Below, piece after piece: positions 15,457 through 23,815 of a stretch of DNA of 64,000 nt; the stretch's first letter is position 1; each line of letters opens with the position of its first letter. The stretch comes from Guptibacillus hwajinpoensis (GTDB lineage Bacteria; Bacillota; Bacilli; Bacillales; Guptibacillaceae), in the NCBI RefSeq assembly GCF_001039475.1, contig NZ_LELK01000004.1:309055-373054 (forward strand), given 5' to 3'. Under the pieces are notes generated by a model that was not told where the DNA came from, did not search any database, and worked only from the letters and a program-made list of their open reading frames with translations. Both the position numbers and the translations under genes were made by a program.

Positions 15457-18400
15457 TTGGAACGAAGGTCAACACGTCGTTTAATGAGCGTTGCGCTCAT
15501 TTTCTCAATGGTTCTTAGCTTTTTCGCATTACCAGTTTCACAATATGCTTCTGCTGAGGGAACCATTTCCGTAAGTGAAGCGATCGCAAACAATACTGGT
15601 TCTGCAACAGTAGAAGGTTATATTGTAGGAACCACGTCAAGTGGACCATCTTATAACTTAGATGATCCGAATAATGTGAAAACAAACATCGCTATTGCAG
15701 ATTCTGCAGATGAAACAAAAGCAGAGAACATTCTACCTGTTCAGTTACCTAATAACAATCTACGAACAGAACTCAACCTAGTCGATCATCCCGAAAATAA
15801 AGGAAAGAAAATCCAGATCACCGGAAGCCTCGAAGCATACTTCGGTGCACCGGGTCTTAAAAATCCATCAACGTACACATTCCCTGATAGCACAACCCCA
15901 GACCCTGACCCTATTAAACTCTCAACAATAAATGAAGCACGACAAGAAGCAAAAAACACACAAGTTAAAGTAAAAGGGATCGCAACAGCAGCATTTGAAG
16001 CTGGTGGTCAAACGAACCTCTTTATTCAAGATGAAACAGCTGGAATTATCATTCGCGCAGCTGGGATCACAGCTAAGCCTGGTGATGAAGTAACAGCTCA
16101 AGGTTCAATCACTGATTTCTACGGCATGGAGCAAATCCAAGCATCATCTGTAGAGAATACAACTCCTGATAAAGGAATTCCATCTCCGCAGTCTCTTAAG
16201 TCAACGGATCTATCAAAAGATAATGGTGAGCAGCACGAAGCCGAATTCACAGAGTTTACTAACGTTAAAGTTGAATCTGTCGACAGCAATGGAAACTTCA
16301 CTGCAACAGACGATACTGGTGAATTTGTCCTTAAGCCTAACGACAAAACGTTACTTGAAGTTGGAACAACCTACGAGATCATAAAAGGCGTAATCGATTA
16401 TAACTATAATGAATACAAACTCGTACCTCGTAACGCAGCAGACGTTATTGAAAAAGCATTCTCTGTTACAGCAAATCCGAAAGCGGGATCTGTAGTAGAA
16501 GGCACGAAAGTAACACTTGCGACAGCTGAAGATGGTGCAACAATTCATTACACAACCGATGGTAGTGCACCAACGGCTAGTAGCACGGAATACACAGCTC
16601 CAATCGAACTAACGAATAACATGACAATCAAAGCCGTTGCAGCAAAAGACGGTAACACTAGTGAAGTCGCTACTTTTGAATACAAAGTCCTCAAATCAGC
16701 AGATGGAATCAGCATTCATGATATCCAAGCTGCAGACCACACATCTCCATACGAAGGTATGGCCGTTACGAAAGTAGAAGGAATCGTAACAGCGAAAAAG
16801 GGTTCAAACGGTTTCTACATGCAAGAAGAGCAACCAGATGATAATGAAGCAACATCAGAAGGTATTTATGTTTATAAAAGCGGTGGCGCTGGCGTTCAAG
16901 TTGGCGATCGAGTTGAAGTAGATGGTCAAGTAAAAGAGTGGAGAGAAGATGGTTACAGCGACGCAAAAGATCTTCTAACAACTCAAATTACAGCATCAAG
17001 CGTGACAGTTGCTTCTTCTGGTAACACACTTCCAGAAGCAATTGTTATAGGAGACGATCGTACGCCTCCAACTGAAGTGATTGAAGACGACAAGATGACA
17101 ACATTCGATGCTGCAACGGACGGACTTGATTTCTATGAAAGTCTTGAAGGCATGCTCATCGAAATTCCTGATGCAACCATTTCAGGTCCAGTGAAATACG
17201 ATGAACTTCCAGTGTACGTGAATGCAAGTTCTGATCAACTTTTCACACGTGCAGATGGCCTATTAATTTCACCAGAAGATTACAACCCTGAGCGTATGCT
17301 CATTGATGTAGACGGTATTGATATTGATGTAACGACAGGTGATCGATTAGATGGCTCTGTTACAGGTAACGTAAGCTACGATTACGGCAATTTCAAAATT
17401 CGTCCAACAGGTACGTTCCCTACTGTTATCGACGGTGATACAGAGCGTGAAGTAACGACAATTGAATCTTCAGAAGGCGATTTAACTGTAGCAACATACA
17501 ACATCGAGAACTATTACAACGGTGTTGGGGAAAGCAAAACAGCGAAGATTGCTGATTCAATCGTAAACAATATGAAAACACCTGATATTATCGGCCTCAT
17601 TGAAGTACAGGACAACAATGGTCCGACTGACGACGGCACAACAGATGCAAGTGAATCTTACAAAACAATCATTAAAGCTATTGAAGAAGCGGGCGGGCCT
17701 ACTTATAAGTTTACTGATATCGCACCAGCAAACAAAGTAGACGGCGGGCAGCCTGGCGGAAACATTCGCGTTGGTTTTATCTACAATCCAGAGCGCGTTG
17801 ATTTTCCAGAGAAAACAGCTGGCGATGCAGCATCTTCAGTAGGTGTTGATGCGAATGGCCTAACACTTAACCCAGGGCGCATCGATCCTACAAACGAAGC
17901 ATTCGAAAGTTCTCGTAAGCCACTTGCTGCAGAGTTTGAATTTAATGGTGAAAAAGTCGTTGTTGTAGCGAACCATTTCAACTCAAAAGGCGGCGATGGC
18001 GCACTATTTGGTGCAGAGCATCCAGTTGTTCTTGGTAGTGAAGTTCAGCGTATGGAACAAGCGTCAATCGTTAATGGATTTGTGAAAGACGTTGTTTCAA
18101 ACATGGACGATGCAAATGTTGTTGTTCTAGGTGACTTGAATGACTTCGAATTCTCAACACCAATCAATACGCTTGAAGGTGACGTGCTAACAAACATGAT
18201 GGAGAAATTACCATCTGAAGAGCGCTACACTTACGTATACCAAGGAAACTCTCAAGTTCTTGATCATATTCTCGTATCAAACAATCTAGCAAAACGTACT
18301 ACAATCGATAGCATTAACATCAATGCTGATTTTAGCGAAGAAGATGGACGTGCGAGTGACCATGATCCAGTTCTAGCGAAGATTCAAATGGAGAATAAGG

Positions 18401-19266
18401 TTGACCGTACAGCTGGTGAAGACCGCTACGAAACGGCGATTGAGATCTCCAAAAAAGGATGGGACAAGGCGGATACGATTGTTCTTGCAAGAGGCGACAT
18501 GTTCCCTGACGCACTTGCTGGCGCACCGCTAGCTTACAAGCACGACGCACCGATTCTTTTAACAGAGAAATACGAGCTAAGTTCTGCTCTAAAGAAGGAA
18601 ATTGATCGTCTAGGTGCTGAAAAAGCGATTATTCTTGGTGGCCCTGCCGCTATTTCTACGTACACTGAATACTCGCTGAAAAGTCTTGGGCTTAAAGTGG
18701 AACGCGTTGGCGGAGAAGATCGTTATGAAACAGCAGTGAACATCGCAGCTAAGCTTGGTGGAAATCCGGACAAAGCAATTCTTGCAAGTGCCCGTAACTT
18801 CCCGGATGCCCTTTCTGTTGCTTCCTATGCAGCTAAAAATGGTTATCCAATTGTTCTTACAGAGAAAGAACAATTACCAACCGTTACGAAAAAGATTCTT
18901 AATGGAACCGACGAGCAAATTGTCGTTGGCGGAGAAGACGTTATTAGCCCAAAAGTGTACGATCAGTTAACAAACGCTGTCCGCTATAGCGGAAAAGACC
19001 GCTATGCAACATCAGCCGCTATCGCTACGGTTCTTACACCGAACGCTGATACAGCAATCGTTGCAACAGGACTTAAGTTTGCCGATGCACTTGCTGGATC
19101 TGTACTTGCTGCAAAAGAAGATGCAGCGATTCTACTTGTGAAACAAAACGACATTCCAGATCCAATCTCAGATGCGATTCAAGAAAGTGATATCAATAAC
19201 TTCCATATTCTTGGGGGAACAAATGCGGTTAGTGACGATGTTATGACTGAACTAAAAGGAAAATAA
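15457..19266 (+). CDS. Secreted endonuclease/exonuclease/phosphatase-family nuclease with CWB2 anchor
   Basis: This 1269-residue exoprotein probably degrades extracellular DNA at the cell surface. It has a signal peptide (cut after ASA, about residue 33), a DUF6359-like and OB-fold nucleic-acid-binding region (35-330), a chitobiase C-terminal-like module (335-410) and a further OB-type region (415-665). The EEP catalytic domain (674-975) shows VATYNIENYY, GLIEVQD, VANHFNSKGGD, VVLGDLNDFEFS, QVLDHILVS and ASDHDPV. The order resembles ExeM/NucH-type nucleases. Three CWB2 repeats finish it (about 981-1269). The TTG start lies 7-8 nt after a GGGGGGAA site. The neighbouring 5'-nucleotidase suggests joint scavenging of DNA phosphate. 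Confidence 0.88.
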   Translation: MERRSTRRLMSVALIFSMVLSFFALPVSQYASAEGTISVSEAIANNTGSATVEGYIVGTTSSGPSYNLDDPNNVKTNIAIADSADETKAENILPVQLPNNNLRTELNLVDHPENKGKKIQITGSLEAYFGAPGLKNPSTYTFPDSTTPDPDPIKLSTINEARQEAKNTQVKVKGIATAAFEAGGQTNLFIQDETAGIIIRAAGITAKPGDEVTAQGSITDFYGMEQIQASSVENTTPDKGIPSPQSLKSTDLSKDNGEQHEAEFTEFTNVKVESVDSNGNFTATDDTGEFVLKPNDKTLLEVGTTYEIIKGVIDYNYNEYKLVPRNAADVIEKAFSVTANPKAGSVVEGTKVTLATAEDGATIHYTTDGSAPTASSTEYTAPIELTNNMTIKAVAAKDGNTSEVATFEYKVLKSADGISIHDIQAADHTSPYEGMAVTKVEGIVTAKKGSNGFYMQEEQPDDNEATSEGIYVYKSGGAGVQVGDRVEVDGQVKEWREDGYSDAKDLLTTQITASSVTVASSGNTLPEAIVIGDDRTPPTEVIEDDKMTTFDAATDGLDFYESLEGMLIEIPDATISGPVKYDELPVYVNASSDQLFTRADGLLISPEDYNPERMLIDVDGIDIDVTTGDRLDGSVTGNVSYDYGNFKIRPTGTFPTVIDGDTEREVTTIESSEGDLTVATYNIENYYNGVGESKTAKIADSIVNNMKTPDIIGLIEVQDNNGPTDDGTTDASESYKTIIKAIEEAGGPTYKFTDIAPANKVDGGQPGGNIRVGFIYNPERVDFPEKTAGDAASSVGVDANGLTLNPGRIDPTNEAFESSRKPLAAEFEFNGEKVVVVANHFNSKGGDGALFGAEHPVVLGSEVQRMEQASIVNGFVKDVVSNMDDANVVVLGDLNDFEFSTPINTLEGDVLTNMMEKLPSEERYTYVYQGNSQVLDHILVSNNLAKRTTIDSININADFSEEDGRASDHDPVLAKIQMENKVDRTAGEDRYETAIEISKKGWDKADTIVLARGDMFPDALAGAPLAYKHDAPILLTEKYELSSALKKEIDRLGAEKAIILGGPAAISTYTEYSLKSLGLKVERVGGEDRYETAVNIAAKLGGNPDKAILASARNFPDALSVASYAAKNGYPIVLTEKEQLPTVTKKILNGTDEQIVVGGEDVISPKVYDQLTNAVRYSGKDRYATSAAIATVLTPNADTAIVATGLKFADALAGSVLAAKEDAAILLVKQNDIPDPISDAIQESDINNFHILGGTNAVSDDVMTELKGK

Positions 19267-19268
19267 GT

Positions 19269-19302
19269 GAGGAAATAGGCGGGGGAATCCGCCTTTCCTT
19301 AC
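19269..19302 (+). terminator. Terminator after the nuclease gene
   Basis: AGGCGG and CCGCCT pair with a 6-nt loop. The stem extends outward through GTGAGGAAA and TTTCCTTAC with a bulge. It is 3 bp after the stop codon. The U-tract is short. Confidence 0.65.
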
Positions 19303-19445
19303 CCTATGAAACTAGTCTTAAAGAATGAGTTAGAATTTGTTAAATGTTCCAATAAAGGGACCATTAACCTAGTAATCTGTTATATAATGAAAAAAGGGTA
19401 AATTCCGACAAAAATAGAGTTTTCGAAAGGGAAGGGATTACGTAC

Positions 19446-21911
19446 ATGAACATGAAAAAACCTCTTTTTGGCGTCTTATCAACAGCTGCACTAGCAATGG
19501 CAATTGCTGCAGCACCATCAGCTCCTGTAGAAGCAGCACCTGGAGATTTTGATCTTACAATTATGCATACAAACGACACGCATGCGCATCTTGATAATGC
19601 ACCTAGACGACTAACTGCAGTAGAGGAAATTCGCGCTGCACGTGCGAACACGATTCTATTAGATGCTGGTGACGTATTCTCTGGAACGCTATTTTTCAAT
19701 AAATACAAAGGCCTTGCTGACGTACAATTCATGAACATGATGAAATACGATGCGATGGTACCAGGAAACCATGAATTCGATGAAGGTCCAAAAACATTCT
19801 CTGAATTCGTACAGCAAACCAAATTCCCAATCGTAAGCTCGAATATTGATTATAGTAAAGATCCTTATCTCGCTCCTCTTTATAAAAATGAAATGGCGAT
19901 GACAGGCGATGATGGCACGATTTATCCAGCAGTGATCCTTGATGTAAACGGGGAAGAAGTTGGTGTGTTTGGTCTAACGATCGAATCAACTGACGAGCTA
20001 TCAAGCCCTGGAGACACCATTTCATTCCTAAACCATCAAGAGCAGGCTGAGAAGATGGTTAAGATGTTCCAAGATAAAGGAATTAACAAAATTGTAGCTC
20101 TTACACACCTTGGTAAGACTGTTGAAGTAAAGCTTGCTGAAACGGTTAAAGGCATCGACGTTGTTGTAGGTGGACATAGCCATACGAAGCTTGAAGATGC
20201 AGTTGTTGTAAATGAAGACAAAGAGCCAACACTTGTTGTACAAGCTAATGAATATAGCAAGTACCTTGGTGATCTACAAGTAACGTTTAATGCAGACGGC
20301 GTTCTAACGGAATGGGATGAGAAGCTTCTAGACCTAAGCACTAGTAAAGATAATGAGAAAATTTACGAAGCTGACCCAGAAGCACAGAAGCTTTTCGAAG
20401 AACTAAAAAAACCGCTTGAAGAAATAGAGAAGAAAGTAGTCGGAGAGTCAACGGTTTACTTAGATGGAAAACGTGGTTCGGTTCGATCTGGTGAAACAAA
20501 CCTTGGTAACTTGATTACAGACGGCATGCTGTTTAAAGCACAGCAGTTCACAGATGCAACGATCGCAATTACGAACGGTGGAGGCATCCGTGAATCGATT
20601 GATAAAGGACCTATTACGTTAGGTGAAGTGTTGACTACAATGCCATTTGGTAACAACCTTGTTACGATTGATCTTACTGGTGAAGAAATTATTGCTACTC
20701 TTGAGCACGGAGTAAGTGGACTAGAAACAGGTCAAGGGCGATTCGCTCACGTATCTGGAATTAAATATGCGTTTGATAAAGATCTTCCTGTAGACGGACG
20801 CATTCTAGATGTGAATGTGAAAACTGATGAAGGCTATGTAGATATCGATCCAGACGCGACGTACACTGTTGCAACAAACGCCTATATCGCTGAAGGCGGA
20901 GACGGTTATGATGTAATGGGCCAAGCGGCTTCAGAAGGACGTATCGAACAACTTAACTTCGTTGACTATGAAGTGTTCACTGAGTATCTTGAAGAAATTG
21001 GAACGGTGAAGCAAACAGATGAAGCACGTATCGTTGAAGCAGATGTTGAACGAGTAGAAGGTGAGAACCGCTACGAAACATCTGTCAAAATCTCGCAAGA
21101 AGGATGGGAGTCGGCTGATACAGTTGTGATCGCACGAGGCGATTCATTCCCTGATGCACTTGCAGGCGCACCACTTGCATACAAGTATGACGCTCCAATT
21201 CTACTAACTGAAACGGGTTCACTGAACTCTCTAGTTAAAGAAGAAATCAAACGCCTTGGTGCAGAGAAAGTGATTATCCTAGGTGGAAACAGTGCTGTTA
21301 GTAACTATGTTGAATTTCAGCTTGAAGGAATGAAGCTTGATGTTGACCGTGTAGAAGGTGAGAACCGCTACGATACAGCAGCGAACATTGCAGCATTACT
21401 CGGTGGCTCACCAGATAAAGCGATTGTTGCAAACGGAAGAAACTTCCCAGATGCGCTTGCAATCGCTCCGTACGCAGCAAGAATGGGCTACCCTATTCTT
21501 CTAACAGAAGCAGATGACATCCCACGTGAGACGAACAACGCTCTTATAAGCATCCGAGATGCAATTGTCGTTGGTGGAGAGCAAGCTGTTAATAAGGACT
21601 TGGATGATCTTCTTGGAACTTCTGCACGCTATGCAGGCGAGAACCGCTTCGGAACAGCAGCTGAAATTGCAACAGAGCTCAATTCATCTGCTCGTGTCTA
21701 CGTTTCTACTGGAATGAACTTTGCTGATGCGCTTTCTGGATCCGTACTTGCGGCGAAGAAAAATGCAGCGATGCTTCTAGTTAAACCGGATATGCTTCCA
21801 AAAGAAACAGCAGAAGCAGTTAGCGAACTAGAAGCATACGACTTCCGCGTCCTTGGTGGAGAAGATGCTGTAGGACCAGATGTCGTAACGAAGCTTCAAA
21901 ATCAAAAATAA
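19446..21911 (+). CDS. Secreted 5'-nucleotidase/2',3'-cyclic phosphodiesterase with CWB2 anchor
   Basis: This 821-residue exoenzyme should release phosphate from nucleotides outside the cell. A signal peptide (cut near VEA, residue 31) precedes the metallophosphatase domain (about 35-290). That domain has metal motifs MHTNDTHAH, DAGDVFSG, PGNHEFD and GGHSHTK. The 5_nucleotid_C substrate-binding domain (about 325-500) has NLITDGM, ITNGGGIR and TMPFGNNL. Three CWB2 repeats span about 535-821. This is the UshA/YfkN-type order with a wall-binding tail. The ATG at 19446 is 8 nt from GAAGGGA. A second ATG two codons on is possible. A terminator follows, so it is a separate transcript from the nuclease gene. 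Confidence 0.92.
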   Translation: MNMKKPLFGVLSTAALAMAIAAAPSAPVEAAPGDFDLTIMHTNDTHAHLDNAPRRLTAVEEIRAARANTILLDAGDVFSGTLFFNKYKGLADVQFMNMMKYDAMVPGNHEFDEGPKTFSEFVQQTKFPIVSSNIDYSKDPYLAPLYKNEMAMTGDDGTIYPAVILDVNGEEVGVFGLTIESTDELSSPGDTISFLNHQEQAEKMVKMFQDKGINKIVALTHLGKTVEVKLAETVKGIDVVVGGHSHTKLEDAVVVNEDKEPTLVVQANEYSKYLGDLQVTFNADGVLTEWDEKLLDLSTSKDNEKIYEADPEAQKLFEELKKPLEEIEKKVVGESTVYLDGKRGSVRSGETNLGNLITDGMLFKAQQFTDATIAITNGGGIRESIDKGPITLGEVLTTMPFGNNLVTIDLTGEEIIATLEHGVSGLETGQGRFAHVSGIKYAFDKDLPVDGRILDVNVKTDEGYVDIDPDATYTVATNAYIAEGGDGYDVMGQAASEGRIEQLNFVDYEVFTEYLEEIGTVKQTDEARIVEADVERVEGENRYETSVKISQEGWESADTVVIARGDSFPDALAGAPLAYKYDAPILLTETGSLNSLVKEEIKRLGAEKVIILGGNSAVSNYVEFQLEGMKLDVDRVEGENRYDTAANIAALLGGSPDKAIVANGRNFPDALAIAPYAARMGYPILLTEADDIPRETNNALISIRDAIVVGGEQAVNKDLDDLLGTSARYAGENRFGTAAEIATELNSSARVYVSTGMNFADALSGSVLAAKKNAAMLLVKPDMLPKETAEAVSELEAYDFRVLGGEDAVGPDVVTKLQNQK

Positions 21912-21920
21912 ATTTTTCTG

Positions 21921-21950
21921 AAGCACAGAGCCTTGTCTCTGTGCTTTTTT
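21921..21950 (+). terminator. Terminator after the 5'-nucleotidase gene
   Basis: A perfect 10-bp stem, AAGCACAGAG with CTCTGTGCTT, and a 6-nt loop are followed by T residues, 9 bp after the stop. Confidence 0.9.
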
Positions 21951-22059
21951 ATGTGAAATGAACTTAAATTAAAAAATAGCAAGCAGGGATACAGGAAAGA
22001 ATAGCCAATACTATATACTGACATTCGTAATAACGAATGGAATATGGGGAGGGATAAGA

Positions 22060-23679
22060 TTGAAGGTAAGTATAAACAGTCGTCTACTACTGTCGTTACT
22101 ACTTGTCATCGCCATGCTCGTACCAACGCAAGCTTTTGCTACAATTGGATCGGAAGAGGAAAAGAATGTTCACTATGCAGCCTTAGGAGATTCCATTACG
22201 GCTGGAGTCGATTTCAATAACAAGATTGGCTTAAGCTTTGCAGACTACATAGCGCAGGACCTGCAACGTGTGGAACTGTTGGGGAGTTTTGAGAAACCTT
22301 ACGCTGTGCCAGGTGCCACAACAATGGATTTATTGACTGCCCTTTCACAACCTGAGATGCAGTTTAAGCTTCAATCGACTAATATGATTACAATCTCGAT
22401 TGGTGCGAACGATTTTCTTCAGGTGCTTAAGACAGAGCCAGAACGATTGAAAGATCCACTTGAAGTTGCCGAAATCATGAAACAATTGACTGAAAACTAC
22501 GCAACAAGCATGCACATTATCCGCAAAGTAAATCCGACTGCCCAAGTTTATTTAATGGGTTACTATAATGGTTTCTACGCCTATCCTGAAGAACAACAAC
22601 AACCACTTATCCAACTCACAAATACCGTTAACGAAATTATTAAACAAATTGCTCTCGCAACGAACAGCTACTATGTTCCTACTTTTGATAAAATAGCCGA
22701 AGACTACCCAACGTACTTACCTAATCCAAGTAACGTTCACCCATCACCAGCAGGTTACATGGCGATAGCAGATGAATTTTGGAAGCAAATTCGTACCAAT
22801 CTACCAGTGAGCACAACGCGTATAGCTGGTGAGAACCGCTACGAAACGGCTATTAAAATTTCACAAGCTGGATGGAAGGAATCTGCCCAGTCTGTCATCT
22901 TAGCTCGTGGAGATGACTTCCCAGATGCACTTTCTGGTGCTCCGCTTGCGTATGACGCAGACTCACCAATCTTACTCACTCACTCTCATAAGTTAGATCC
23001 AAATGTAAAAGAAGAAATCTTCCGACTAAACCCTCAAGTGGTATATATCCTTGGAGGTGACGTGGCTATCTCACCTGAAGTTGAACAGGAAATTATAGAC
23101 ATGGATATTAAAACCCACCGATTTGGTGGAGCGGACCGCTATGAAACATCAGCTTTAATTGGAGCCTATCTTCCATCATCAGACACAGCGGTTGTTGCTA
23201 ATGGAACGAAATTTCCTGATGCCCTAGCCGTTGCTTCATACGCAGCTGAGAATGCGTATCCTATCATTTTAACGAAGCAGAATGAAATGCCGAAAGCTTC
23301 TGCTAAGCTATTAAAGAACTATCCTAAGAGCCTAGCAATCGGAGGAACTGCTGTTATTTCTGAAGATCTTTTTAACACATTACCGGATGCAACACGGTAT
23401 GGCGGAGCGGATCGCTATGAGACGGCTTCTATTATTGCAAGGGAACTGAACCCTTCTTATAAAGCGTTTGTTTCAACGGGTCTCGAGTTTGCTGATGCCC
23501 TAACAGGAAGCGTGCTTGCAGCAAAAACGGAAAGTAGCTTCCTTCTCGTTCATCCTGAAAAGATGCAGGATGCCGTGCTTCAAGCGAAGGAAGATCTAGG
23601 AATCTATCATTTCACGATCCTTGGAGGACCGAAAGCTGTTAGCCCTTCAATCGAAACAGAGCTTCAAGGCGTAAAGTAA
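22060..23679 (+). CDS. Secreted SGNH/GDSL hydrolase with CWB2 anchor
   Basis: The 539-residue exoprotein has a signal peptide (cut near AFA, residue 28) and an SGNH hydrolase domain (about 35-250). Block I GDSITAG holds the nucleophile Ser, a Gly lies in GATTMD, and SIGANDF is block III. NVHPSPAGY is block V. The usual Asp three residues before the His is Ser here (S-N-V-H), so the catalytic acid may be elsewhere. Three CWB2 repeats fill about 255-539. It is probably an esterase or lipase acting at the cell wall, with unknown substrate. The TTG start is 6 nt after GGGGAGGG. Terminators lie on both sides. Confidence 0.87.
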   Translation: MKVSINSRLLLSLLLVIAMLVPTQAFATIGSEEEKNVHYAALGDSITAGVDFNNKIGLSFADYIAQDLQRVELLGSFEKPYAVPGATTMDLLTALSQPEMQFKLQSTNMITISIGANDFLQVLKTEPERLKDPLEVAEIMKQLTENYATSMHIIRKVNPTAQVYLMGYYNGFYAYPEEQQQPLIQLTNTVNEIIKQIALATNSYYVPTFDKIAEDYPTYLPNPSNVHPSPAGYMAIADEFWKQIRTNLPVSTTRIAGENRYETAIKISQAGWKESAQSVILARGDDFPDALSGAPLAYDADSPILLTHSHKLDPNVKEEIFRLNPQVVYILGGDVAISPEVEQEIIDMDIKTHRFGGADRYETSALIGAYLPSSDTAVVANGTKFPDALAVASYAAENAYPIILTKQNEMPKASAKLLKNYPKSLAIGGTAVISEDLFNTLPDATRYGGADRYETASIIARELNPSYKAFVSTGLEFADALTGSVLAAKTESSFLLVHPEKMQDAVLQAKEDLGIYHFTILGGPKAVSPSIETELQGVK

Positions 23680-23688
23680 ACCGATTAT

Positions 23689-23718
23689 GAGAGGACAGCA
23701 TAGGGCTGGCCTCTTTTT
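23689..23718 (+). terminator. Terminator after the GDSL hydrolase gene
   Basis: GAGAGG and CCTCTT pair, extended through CAGC and GCTG with single bulges, followed by six T. It starts 10 bp after the stop codon. Confidence 0.8.
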
Positions 23719-23815
23719 TCTCCTAAAAGCTGCTGAATTATGGAAAACTTTTACTCGCTAATGGTAGACTAGTAAAGTATCAGATTCGGGGACGAATGAC
23801 CTTAGGGGGAAGATG

